64,000 bases of DNA from Raphanus sativus. Its lineage: Eukaryota; Streptophyta; Magnoliopsida; Brassicales; Brassicaceae. The position numbers and the translations under genes were made by a program. The notes beneath the pieces were generated by a model, which saw only the letters and a program-made list of their open reading frames with translations, had not been told where the DNA came from and did not search any database. The stretch spans positions 23,473,043-23,537,042 of the forward strand of contig NC_079516.1 in NCBI RefSeq assembly GCF_000801105.2, read 5' to 3'. Positions 12,661-23,600 of this stretch are shown in pieces. Within the stretch, counting starts at the first letter, position 1; each line of letters opens with the position of its first letter.

Positions 12661-12869
12661 TAGATTATGTTTTAGTATAAAATGATTTTGTTGTAAACTC
12701 ATCCGCCCGTAGGGCGGGCCAAATCCTAGTATATATACTATACTAAAAAGAAAATAAGATCATCATTTAGCCAGTCCACGTAGGCACGGAAAATCAACCA
12801 ATCAGAGAGTTTGAAGTTGCCACATCACCTCCGCTTAAGACAAAAAAAAAGAAAAAACAATGCGACAGA

Positions 12870-12930
12870 AATGATTGAACCCGGATAAGTATGCCATAAA
12901 TATAGGACAATTACCACTAAACCATTGAAA
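12870..12930 (-). repeat. degenerate tRNA-like sequence
   Basis: Read on the minus strand, an A-box-like 'tggtttagtggtaa' is followed about 27 bp later by a B-box-like 'cgggttcaatc'. This is the arrangement of a tRNA-derived promoter. It is too short and diverged to be a working tRNA; a SINE head is possible. Confidence 0.35.
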
Positions 12931-13199
12931 CTTTCTTGGACACATATACAAAAATCACTAATTATATATGTACGTAACTAAAAAATCCAAGATAAACTTA
13001 AAAGTAGGCCCCGAGTAATCTCCGCTTAATCCCCGATTTTTACACTAGGCAGTAAGCCCAACCCGAGCGTGTGTATAGCGCCTACCGAATTTTCGAACAG
13101 GGACACTAACAATCAAACCTCCTCTTTACTCCCATCTTTAATGTCTTTCGTTTCAACTCCCTCTCTATCTAATTCTTATAAACCTCTTCACCATTTTTT

Positions 13200-13461
13200 G
13201 GTTCCAATCAAAATCCTTTCAAGAAGTCAAACATGCGACGAAACCCGATGGAAAATCCCCACCGATCAAAAACACCGGCAAAACCGGAGTCTCCTCCACC
13301 AACCCTGTCTCCGGCGATCCTATGTCGAAGAAACTAAACGTCAAATCGGTTCTCCACTCCGACTCCTCCGCTAAAGCCGATGAAGTGTTGTTCTTCAAGA
13401 TGTCAAATTTGGACCACAAGAAGGTTTCGTCTGATCCAATGTCGATTAGCTTGGTCTGTTA
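13200..13461 (+). pseudogene. captured gene fragment, paralog of the 6.6-kb fragment
   Basis: One frame reads through D-G-K-S-P-P-I-K-N-T-G-K-T-G-V-S-S, then S-G-D-P-M-S-K-K, and ends at a stop after S-I-S-L-V-C near 13461. The S-G-D-x-M-S-K-K and P-I-K-x-T-G motifs match the fragment at 6616-6866. No in-frame ATG starts it, so it is a broken piece. Parent gene not recognised. Confidence 0.4.
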
Positions 13462-14224
13462 ATTAACTTAAATATTTATGTTTGTTTGTTTACCTTTAAC
13501 ATTTCTCTTTGTGGTGTAATCAGTGGATCAATAACTACATTGAGAAAAGGAACTATACCACTTTCATATTTTAATGGTTTTCATCTTGCTTATAGTGTGT
13601 ATTGCCTCTCTCTCTCTTAAATACTCGAAACATAAACTTTTACCTCATTCTAAGTCACGATATCAAGTTGCTCTCATAAAATTTGATGCAACTTCTCTTT
13701 GCTTATGAAGTTTATAATGTTTTTTTTACAGGTATATATCAACTCTGTGAGAAAAATATAAGCTTAATATGGAAAAAATCTTAAATACAGAAAACTCTAA
13801 AAATTAACAAAAACTAATAAAAATTAAACTATGATATCACTTGAAAGCTTCTTAGACAATATTAATAAAATATTTAAGCGATAATTAGACAAGTTTGATT
13901 TTTTTTTTGCTAGTCAAAAATTTATTATTAATTAACATCAGTTATTTCAAGATGTTTAAGAAATGATGGACAAAAAAAGGATGGACATAAATGATATATC
14001 AAACTATGAGTAGTACTTTGTAAAGCTGACTTAGATAACGCATTTGCACATCCATTTCGAGTTTTTTTTATGCCTAAATTCAATTTCTTCAAAGCAGTTC
14101 TTCCACAAAAAGATCGTATGAGATATTGTTTTGATATTCAGATTTGTTTCTTGATTGTTAAGAATATTGATAACTGTAAAAATGTCTCATTCGAATATGA
14201 TTTTTTTTATAACCGAGTCTCAAA

Positions 14225-14470
14225 GGGTATCTTCAACCCCACTCTATTTTCCATTCTAAAAGTAGAGTTTAGAGTAAAAATGCTTCAATGGTACTCTATT
14301 TATTACTCTATAATAGAGTTAAAAAGAGATTTATTCCAAATATACAATAAGTTGTTTTTTTCTTCATCACTCTATTTTCTACTCTAAAATAGAATCTCAT
14401 TGGAATAAACTCCATCTCTATCATAGAGTTACTCTATTTTAGAATAAAAAATAGAATGAACCTTTAGAGA
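14225..14470. mobile_element. MITE-like palindromic element with 'actctatttt' motifs
   Basis: Repeated inverted words ('actctattttccattcta' and 'tagagttactctatttta', with 'aaaatagag') fill the stretch, and the two ends are roughly complementary ('cttcaaccccactctatttt' versus 'aaaaatagaatgaacctttagag'). This pattern is typical of abundant crucifer MITEs. Exact ends and target duplication were not resolved. Confidence 0.5.
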
Positions 14471-14719
14471 TTTAATATAGTTATTCATCTATCACAAATA
14501 TCTATGCAAATATGTGAATTAAGTACAACAATCAAACAAGATAATAATATCTACAAAAAAAAATTAAAATTATTTATGTTATGTAGTTTTATTTTATATT
14601 TTTTAAATAATATAATACAATATTATATATTATTCTTTTAGAATTAAAAAATACATATAATATTTTATCCGCGTTTAGCACGGTTAAAAAATCTAGTAAA
14701 ATCTAATAACAGAGAATAA

Positions 14720-15085
14720 GGGGGATGTATTCAATTTAGCATTTGATGTGATTTGATTTTTAATGGAGTTTTAGATGATTTTAATAAGTTGCAGAGATTT
14801 AGGTTATTTTTGTTAAACTACTCTAGAATATCACCTAAAACAATGGGATTTGAGTTTTATTTATTTTAACTAAGAAACTTCACCCAAACACCCTAAAATC
14901 ACCTCAAAACTTTAAAATCCCACAACTTAAAATATTTTTAATAACAGTGGATTTCAGAGTATTTTACGAAATGTCAAGTTCAATAACAGTAGATTTTAAA
15001 TGAGTTTTTAAAATTCATGTTTGAATAACAGTGGATTTGTTATTTTAATACAAATCACCTGAAACTCTCAGTTGAATACATCCCC
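14720..15085. mobile_element. Tourist-like (PIF/Harbinger) MITE
   Basis: The ends are GGGGGATGTATTCAA and, on the other strand, GGGGATGTATTCAA. The trinucleotide TAA flanks both ends (14717-14719 and 15086-15088), the target duplication of PIF/Harbinger elements. It is 366 bp long with no coding capacity, and the interior repeats 'taacagtggattt'-like words. It lies about 340 bp upstream of the first RDR start codon, so it may form part of that gene's promoter region. Confidence 0.8.
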
Positions 15086-15316
15086 TAAAAGATGCAATCC
15101 TTTTGCTTCTAGTGTCGTCTAATAACATCATCACACCTATAGAGCCGGCCTATAGGCTATAGAGCTCTGCATGAACTGTTTGCACTCTGCTGTGTACAAA
15201 AGATTGCAATCTTTTTGCTTCTCAAATAACATCATCAAACCTATAGCCGCGTATAGGCTATAGAGCTATTCATGAACTGTTTGCACTCTGCTGTGTGCAA
15301 AAGATTGCAATATTTT
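15086..15316. repeat. about 110-bp tandem duplication in the RDR promoter
   Basis: Two consecutive units (about 15087-15201 and 15202-15306) each contain 'gcaatc.ttttgcttct', 'taacatcatca', 'ctataggctatagagct' and 'catgaactgtttgcactctg'. A third partial start (aaaagattgcaat) follows. The second unit ends about 110 bp before the first RDR ATG. Similar 'aaaagatgcaatcttt' text lies upstream of the second RDR at about 20433, so the duplicated block is native promoter or leader sequence. Confidence 0.8.
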
Positions 15317-15382
15317 TCTTTATTGCGTCGTCAAATCAACGAGTTGCATCATCATCACTATTACCCTCTTTTTATTTTCCTT

Positions 15383-15390
15383 TATAATAA
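15383..15390 (+). promoter_or_regulatory. probable TATA box of first RDR gene
   Basis: TATAATAA lies 32 bp upstream of the ATG at 15422. A start site about 30 bp downstream would give a very short leader, so an upstream start is also possible. Confidence 0.35.
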
Positions 15391-15421
15391 GGGCTCTCTG
15401 CATAGCAAACTGCATAAAAAA

Positions 15422-18400
15422 ATGATACCTTCATCTACTTCGCAGCAGAGATCACCGATCGTTCTTCCGAATAGGCTCGAAACCGTTTTGGAGAAGATCT
15501 ACAGCAAACACAAATGTCCTCCCATAAACGACGAGTCAAGGCAGAGGCTTTCTTCGATTCCAGAGGAGTTAGCTTTCGATTTGCTCAGGACAGCTTTTAA
15601 TTCTCCTCCGGAGATGTCCAGCCTCGGCCGATTCATCGCTTCTAAGCTTGCCGTAACTGTTACAAGCTCTCGTAAGTAATCAAAAGCAGAGTCTTTCTTC
15701 TATTGTGTATAGCTTGAAATTGACTGTGATTGTTGTTCTGATTGTAGAAGAGTTATCTGCTGATTCTTTGAGAATACAAAGCTATGATGAATCTCTGCAC
15801 ATTAGTCCACAGCTCTTGGCTCTGAGTGAGCTTGAGTTTAAAAAGGCCTTTCTGCTGCTTAGCTACATTCCTGGGTATGTGTTTATGCCTCCAAGTTTTC
15901 TACTTTTCTTATCTTCAGTTTTAATCTATTTTAAGTGATTGGTTTATTGTGGTAAGAGTTACCTTTTTTTTATGTTAAACAGGAAAGATCTGGGTGAAGT
16001 TGAAATAACTGCTGAAGAGATCAGAGGATGGAAGGATTTGTCTATGGTTGCTTATGAAACTGCGGTTTGGGAAAGCTTGGGAAAGGATTATTGTTCCCCA
16101 ACAGACCGTAGAATGGTATGTCTGCTTCATCTTGAGTTTCTATTTGGTGGATTGACAAGGAAGAGAGACACATTTGAGATATATTGTGTCTGTTTCGGTA
16201 TCACCAAAGTTTTTTTACATGCTTCTTCTGTTTCTGCAGTCACTCGGTTGGGAAGATAGTGCCAAGGGCAATCTTTATCAGTGTCATGTCGCTTCAGACG
16301 GGAGTTACACGTTCAAGGTTCATCTCGTTACTCTTCAACTACTATCTTCTTTCGTGTTTGCATACATTCCCTTGTTGCATGTGTACTTTTCTTGTTGAAG
16401 CAATTCTTTTGCAAGTTTCTATCTTATGTCTATTACTTGTACTTATAATGGAGACACTGTTTTGACAGGGGCCTCTTCTTCAACCCACTGGAACACACTT
16501 GCACAAGGTCTTGGGTGATGATAATGTTTTGACGGTCACATTTGAGGATCTCCAGAAACATTTCTTAACTTGTAGTAATGACCCTTACTCTGCATACAAT
16601 AGAATCGCCAAGAATGGTATCATGGTCGGTTTACGCCGTTATCAGTTTTTTGGTGGGTCTTTTTCCTTTTTGTTTTCTCTTGATTAAATATCATTCATGC
16701 CACTGTACATACAACACTTTTTCCTTATTCTGTTGAACAGTTTTCAAAGATGGTGGAAAAGGTGAAAAGAAGATAGACTTTTACACAAAAGGAGTGAAAT
16801 GCTACTTCATACGCACAGACTCCACATCCGCCAATGATATGGGAACTCCTTACATCTTTTCTGGCAAGTCAATTTATGAAGCTCGCATGCATTTTATGCA
16901 CGTCCACACATTGCCATCTTTGGCTGACTACATGGCAAGGTAGTTCAGTTTCTTCTATATGTTTATTTGATTACTTTTTCTTTTTTAATTTGAGTCACTT
17001 TGTATTTTTTGTTGATGCTTCAGGTTTTCTTTGATTCTGTCAAAGACTAAGAAGCTTGAAGTTGACATGACTGGGATAACCTTCCAGACAATCGATGATA
17101 TACACTGCCATGTACTTTGTTAATTCTTTTCTCCTTTCAGATATTGTGTCTCTATCCAATTAGACTTTACTTATTCTTGTTCTCTGTGTCCTTTGATCTT
17201 TCACCCTCTGTTCCAATTGCAGGATGAGAATGATAAAGATGTTCTGGATAAGAATGGGAAACCATGTATACATTCAGATGGCACTGGCTACATCTCTGAG
17301 GATCTTGCTCGGATGTGTCCTTTAAATGTATATAAAGGGAAATGTCTCAGGAGCGATAATGTTCAAACTCCTTCTCAAAACCCGGTATGTATACTAGAGC
17401 TCAAACCGCTGGTCATGCTCCGTTATAATCTTGTCCATTAGTGAACACAAGTGGTAACAATTGTTTTTCCAAACAGCCTCTTCTGATCCAGGTTAGGATG
17501 TTTTATGATGGCTATGCTGCTAAGGGAACTTTTCTCTTAAACAAGAAAGTAAATCTTTGTCTCTTTCTTTTTTTCATTAAAAAGTCTATATTTGTTTGTT
17601 TAAATGTTTTAAAGCTATTCCTTGCTCCAAATTTTGGCAGCTTCCTCCTCGTACTGTCCAGGTCAGACCTTCTATGATCAAGGTTTCTAAAGATCCAGCC
17701 TTGTCAAATGTTAGCACTTTTGACTCTCTAGAGGTAGTCAATACAAGGTAAATGTGAATCTTTGAAACTTCTTGTTAGATACTTAAGTTCTTAATAGTAA
17801 CGTCTAGTTGTTTCCATTTATCCAGTAATCCACCAAAGAGAACAATGTTATCAAGAAACTTGGTTGCGCTGCTCAGCTATGGAGGAGTCCCTGATGAATT
17901 CTTTCTGGATATTTTGCTCAAGACGCTGGAAGAGTCCAAAACTATCTTCAACAACAAACGTGCTGCTCTTAAAGGTCCTTAAACATTCATTCCTAAGTCC
18001 TTTACTTATGATGGATCTTCTGAGAAGTGGGTTTACATGTGCAGCTGCCCTTAATTATGGAGATATGGACGATCAAAACGCTGCACGAATGATTTGGGCT
18101 GGTATCCCACTTGACGAACCACACTTGAAGGATCAACTCTCTATTTTTTCAAAAATAGAGAAGAAAGATCTCAAAGCAGGAAGGCTTCCTGTGAGTGAAT
18201 CGTATTATCTCATGGGTACAGTTGATCCCACCGGAGAGTTGAAGGAAGATGAAGTCTGTGTCATCCTGTATGCTTCTTAATCTCTTGCTCTTTCACTTTT
18301 TGAGTTAGCTAGCTGTTCATTTCCTAACTACATTCTTTGTTCTGGTTTTTGGTTTAGCGAGTCTGGCCAAATCTCAGGGAATGTGCTAGTTTACAGGAAT

Positions 18401-19762
18401 CCTGGACTACATTTTGGGGACATACATGTACTTAAGGCTACTCATGTTAAGGCCTTGGAGGAGTATGTTGGAAACTCAAAGTATGGTGTGTTCTTCCCTC
18501 AGAAAGGTCGTAGATCTTTGGCTGATGAGATTGCAGGTGGTGACTTTGATGGCGATTTGTATTTCATATCTAGAAATCCAGAGGTAAATGCTCCGAATTT
18601 TTAAAGTAAAATTCTGTTTTGTTGTAACCTGATTCTTTTAATGGTTTGCTATCTGTTTCAGCTACTTGAACACTTCAAACCAAGTGAGCCGTGGGTGCGT
18701 TCAACTCTTCCTAATAACATTTACTCTGCTAAAAAGCCAAGCCAGATTTCACCAGAAGAGTTGGAAGAAGAGCTTTTCAATATGTACTTGAAGACAAGAT
18801 TCCATGCTAGGTACACTCTCAACTTACTTTTTTAATACCACAAAAATGAAAAAAAAATGTTTATCTTTGGGATTCATTTTTTTTGGTTTACAGCAATGTT
18901 GTAGGGATGGCTGCTGATAGATGGTTAACAATAATGGACCAGTTCCTCACAGTGGGAGATGATAAGGCTGAGGAAAAAGCTGAAATGAAGAAGCAAATTT
19001 TAAAGATCATTGATATGTACTATAATGCTCTTGATGCACTTAAGCAAGGTGCTAAGGTCAATCTCCCAGAGGAGCTGAAGCCTGACTTTTTCCCTCATTA
19101 CATGGAGCGTGATCAGAAATTCAAGTCCACTTCTATTCTTGGAATGATCTATGACTTTGTTAATTCATATACAGCAGAGGAACACAAACCATCAGCTGGT
19201 AAAGGACCTTTCTTCTTAGTACTGGTCAGAACACAGAAACAAATGATTATATCATCATGAATATCTGTTTTAACTGTGGTTTATACAATTCAGAGATGAG
19301 TAAACTCTCTTGTTTCGGAGATGAGCCGGTCTCTGATCATCATATGGAGAAATGTGGACGTTGGTATGAAAAGTACAGAAAGGAGATGAGGCAGGCGATG
19401 GGTAACAAAGATGAATCAGCCAATGAAGTTATCCAGAGATACAAGCAGGTAAGCTCCTCAGTGAAATAAGGGATCACGTATGTTTTGTTTATTTTTCCCA
19501 TGAAAGTCTCCCACCAATAGATTTGTATCTGCTTGTGTGTCAGGAGTTCTACGGTGCTGCAGCGTTTGAAGAGCTTTATCCGCAAGCCTTGGCACTTTAC
19601 AACATCGTTTACGATCATGCAGTCAAAATGAACAACCCTCGAAACTGTGGGTTTGTGTGGAAGGTTGCAGGACCGGTCCTGTGCAGGTTCTACATTAAGA
19701 AAACGGAGGAAAATTACTCGGTGTGTCCACTCGGTGTGTTTAAGAAGATGCTTTTGGGTTGA
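15422..19762 (+). CDS. RDR5: RNA-dependent RNA polymerase, gamma clade (first of three)
   Basis: Predicted eukaryotic RdRP that would use RNA template to make complementary RNA. Seventeen exons join in frame to 941 residues: 15422-15671, 15748-15874, 15983-16115, 16240-16317, 16469-16652, 16741-16939, 17024-17111, 17223-17384, 17477-17548, 17641-17747, 17826-17974, 18045-18267, 18358-18583, 18662-18810, 18894-19198, 19294-19448, 19544-19762. The catalytic loop G-G-D-F-D-G-D (D653 to D657) has Phe where RDR1, 2 and 6 have Leu, the mark of the RDR3/4/5 group. It is preceded by R-N-P-G-L-H-F-G-D-I. The first ATG follows a run of A and starts MIPSSTSQ, like the second gene. Compared with its paralogs, the last exon lacks six codons after 'GAA-F-E'. 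Naming as RDR5 rests only on gene order. I see no frameshift or premature stop. Confidence 0.9.
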
Positions 19763-20628
19763 TCACAAAAAGCACATGTTATCTGCCCTGTTTTTGTAAT
19801 ATAAATAAGCCTTTCGTTGTGATCATGTAAGATAAGAAGCGTGTGAGTCAAGTATCCTACCTTAGTAAAGACCTATTTGTATTTGTTCTAATCTAATTAA
19901 GAAGTGTTGTAATGCCTTCTGTTAAGTTAGGATGAATGTAGAACCTATTTTCATGTATAACGAAGCTTGTATTATATTTTATAATGATTAGCTACCACTG
20001 CACCAGTGTTGAGTAATCTTTCAACTTGGAATTAATCTAAATGTTCCTCCTTCCCTGTTTTACTAATGACATTGGTAGAGGGTGATGAGAGCAAGAGATA
20101 TATACAAAGGGAAATACATCAGAAGTGACTGATATTCAGGTCTTTTTCTAGTTTCTTGTGTTTCCTTATCATGTTTCGAATCACAGTGAGGGGACCAGTG
20201 GCCAAAGGGTAGTAAACGTGGCGCTTGAGGAACTCTACCCACAACACAAGCCTTGAAAGAGCATTGTTAACAGATGAATACAAGTATGCATGATCATGAG
20301 TTATCTTAGAAAATGTGAGAGAGTGTAGGGATCGGTTGCTGTCGCCAAATGTGGCATATATGTATCGAAAGATATGATGCATTTATGTATCGAAAGATAT
20401 CATCAAATCTTATTAAAAAGAGAGAGAATAAAAAGATGCAATCTTTCTTCTTCTCTTCTCCGTGTCGTCAAATCAACGAATCACATCATCATCACTGTAG
20501 ACTCTTTTTTTCTTTCCTTATATCTCTGCATAAACTAGTGAGTCTTCACTGTTTGTGCTCCGAGAGAGAGAGAGAGAGATAGAGAAAGACAGAGAAGAAG
20601 CAGAAGAAAGCTTTTGGAAGAAAAAAAA
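19763..20628. other. RDR intergenic region
   Basis: It contains the 3' untranslated region of the first RDR ('ataaataagcc' and 'gtgtgagtcaagtatcctacc', both repeated after the other RDR genes) and the leader of the second (GA-rich tract 'gagagagagagag' at 20562-20579). The minus-strand frame at 20119-20382 reads like protein in part (L-W-V-E-F-L-K-R-H-V) but matches nothing I know. Confidence 0.6.
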
Positions 20629-23600
20629 ATGATAACTTCTTCTTCTACTTCTCAGCCGAGGTCAGTGATAGTGATGGTTCTTCCTGCTCGGCTCGAAACC
20701 GTTTTGGAGAAAGTGTACAGCAAACACAAATGTCCTCCGATAAACGACGAGTCAAGGCAGAGACTTTCTTCGATCCCTGAAGAGTCAGCTTTCGATTTGC
20801 TCAGGAAAGCTTTTAATTCTCCGGTGATGAACAACCTCGACCGATTCATTGCTTCTAAGCTTGCTTTTACAAGTTTTCCGGCGAAGTCTACTCCTCCTAG
20901 TTCCTCTCGAAGCAGAGTTTCTCAAGGTCAGTTTCTATCAAAACCAGAGTCTTTGTTTTTTGTGGGTTCTTACTTGACTCTGTGATTGTTGCTCTGATTC
21001 TAGAAGAGATATATGTTGATCCTGAAGCTCCTTCTTTGACAAGACAAGTCAATGGAGGGTCTTCTCCTAACATTCCTCCTCAGCTCTTAGCTTTGAGTGA
21101 ACTTGAATTTAAAAAGGCCTTTCTCTTGCTTTCCTACATTCCTGGGTATGTGTTTGTTTGTGCCTCCAAGTTTTCTACTTTTTTTTTTTTTGTCTTGTAT
21201 GTTGGTTATGGTATGAGTTACCTTTTATTCGCTGATACATTTTATGTTAAGCAGGAAAGATGTGGGTCAGGTTACAATAACTGCTGAAGAGATCAGAGGA
21301 TGGAAGGACTTGTCTATGGTTGCTTATGAAGCTGCCGTTTGGGACAGTCTGGGGAAGAAATTTTGTTCCCCAACAGACCGTAGATTGGTATTGTCTGTTT
21401 GTTCTATTTGGTATTTACATATATATCTCATGATTGATACGAATTTCTAAAGGTGAATTAACAAGAAAAAGAGACATATTTTCTACTGTTTGGGACTTTA
21501 TATGCTTCCTCTGTTTCTGCAGCCACTTGAATGTGATAGTGCCAAGACTCGATACTATCAATGTCATGTTGCTTCGGATGGCAGTTACACATTCAAGGTT
21601 CAGTCCACTCTTCAACTAACTTCAATTTTTTTTTGCATGTTGCTATCACTCTATTCCACAGTCCTTGACTTGACCTGCTTATACTAATGGAGACACTGTT
21701 TTCACAGGGCCCTCTTCTTGAACCCACTGGAACACACCTGCACAAGGTCTTGGGTGATGATAATGTTTTGACAGTCAAGTTTGCAGATGTCCCGAAAAAC
21801 TTCTCAACCGACCGTTACAATACATACAGAAGGATTGCCAAGAATGGTATCATGCTTGGGTTACGTCGTTATCAGTTTTTTGGTGGGTCTATTTCCTCTC
21901 TTGATTTACTTATCATTCATGTCAGTGCACATACAACACTTTTTCACTGTTAAAATATTTATTTATTTGGAGCTTGTTATAACACTCTGTTGAACAGTTT
22001 TCAAGGATGGTGGAAAAGAAGAGAAGAAGAAAGACTTTTCTACAAAGGGAGTGAAATGCTACTTCATACGCACAGACTCCACATCTGCCAATGATATGGG
22101 AACTCCTTACATCTTTTCTGGGATGTCAATTTATGAAGCTCGCATGCATTTTATGCACGTCCACACATTGCCATCTTTGGCCAACTACATGGCAAGGTAC
22201 TTCAGTTTCTTCTCTCTAAGTCTCTACTGTTTTATATTTGGTGTTTAATTTGAGTCACTCTGTGTTTTTTGTTGATGCTTTAGGTTTTCATTGATTCTTT
22301 CAAAGACCAAGAAGCTTGAAGTTGACCTGACCGGGATCAACTTCGAGAAAATCGATGATATACACTGCCATGTACTTTGTCGACTCCTTTGTCCTACAAG
22401 AATTGTGTCTCTATCTAAGTAGCTTATACTAGTCGTGTTCACTGTGTGCTTTAATCTTTTTCCATCTCTTCCAATTGCAGGATCAAAACAATAATGATGT
22501 TCTGGATAAGAATGGGAAACCATGTATTCATTCAGATGGCACTGGCTACATCTCTGAGGACCTTGCTCGGATGTGTCCAGTAAATGTATTTAAAGGGAAA
22601 TGTCTCAGAAGTGATAGTGTTCAAACCCCTGTTCAAGATCCGGTATGTATACCCCTGTTCATGCTCCACTATATACTTGTCCGTTACTGAACTCACAATT
22701 ACTTTTCCAAACAGCCTCTTCTGATCCAGTTTAGGATGTTTTACGATGGCTATGCTGTTAAGGGAACTTTTCTCTTAAACAAGAAAGTAAGTCTGCTCTC
22801 TCTTTTCCCATTAGCTTAACTAAAGAATCGTATGTGCAGTCCAACAACTCTTGTTTCCACATGACAAAATCCATTTTGTTTGTTTAAATGTTTGCAAGCT
22901 GAATCCTAATGTTGCTGTTCTTTGGCAGCTTCCTCCTCGGACTGTCCAGGTTCGACCTTCTATGATCAAAGTCTCTAAAGATCCAGCTTTGTCAAATTTT
23001 AGCACTTTTGATTCCCTAGAGGTTGTCACTACAAGGTACGTGTTTATTTGATACATAAGTTATCTCCATCTCTCTCTCTCTATATATGTGTAATCCTAGT
23101 GACATGTAGTTGTTTCCATCATCCAGTAATCCACCTAAAAGAACAAAGTTGTCAAGAAACTTGGTTGCGCTGCTTAGCTATGGAGGAATCCCTGATGAAT
23201 TCTTTCTGGATACATTGCTCAACACCCTGGAAGAGACGAAAACAATCTTCAACAACAAACGAGCTGCTCTTAAAGGTGCTTTAACGTTCCAAAGTCCTAC
23301 AAACTTGCAATGTGACTCATGATGGATCTTCTAAGAAGTCGACTTATTTTGTGCAGCTGCCCTTCATTATGGAGATATGGATGATCAGAACGCTGCGCAA
23401 ATGATATTGGTTGGTATCCCACTTGATGAACCACACTTGCAGGATCAGCTGTTTACTTTTTCAAAAACAGAGAGGAAAGATCTCAAAGCAGGAAAGCTTC
23501 CTGTGAGTGAATCATACTATCTCATGGGTACAGTTGATCCCACTGGACTGCTCAAGGAAGATGAAGTCTGTGTCATCCTGTATGATTCTCTGTCTCTTGC

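Larger units (their letters stand above)
3239..12729 (+). mobile_element. putative large Helitron, interrupted by other elements
   Basis: The 3' end is clear. A hairpin at 12703-12717 (ccgccc-gta-gggcgg) is followed after a short spacer by CTAG (12726-12729) and then T, as in Helitrons, which insert between A and T. The proposed 5' end is TC at 3239-3240, preceded by A. Removing the MULE at 3256-6200 joins this to 'gcacgaatatgaacc', and the sequence then resembles the 5' portion of the next Helitron (12730-14696) over 'ccacgt...aatcaacca'. Gene-like fragments at about 6.6, 9.3 and 10.7 kb would be captured pieces. The 5' end is an inference; the 3' end is well supported. No Rep/helicase ORF was seen, so it is non-autonomous. 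Confidence 0.4.
12730..14696 (+). mobile_element. Helitron, 3' end clear
   Basis: The 3' end has an imperfect hairpin (ccgcg-tttag-cacgg, 14669-14683) followed by CTAG at 14693-14696 and T. Upstream, 'tatactatactaaaaag' directly abuts the CTAG of the previous Helitron. It resembles Helitron 5' starts but lacks the canonical TC, so the 5' boundary is approximate. It carries a captured gene fragment (13.2-13.46 kb) and a MITE-like palindromic insertion (14.22-14.47 kb). It is non-autonomous: no Rep/helicase was seen. Confidence 0.55.

Noticed and set aside
20119..20382. Minus-strand frame between the first two RDR genes
   Set aside because: It lies in the RDR intergenic sequence and has no family match.
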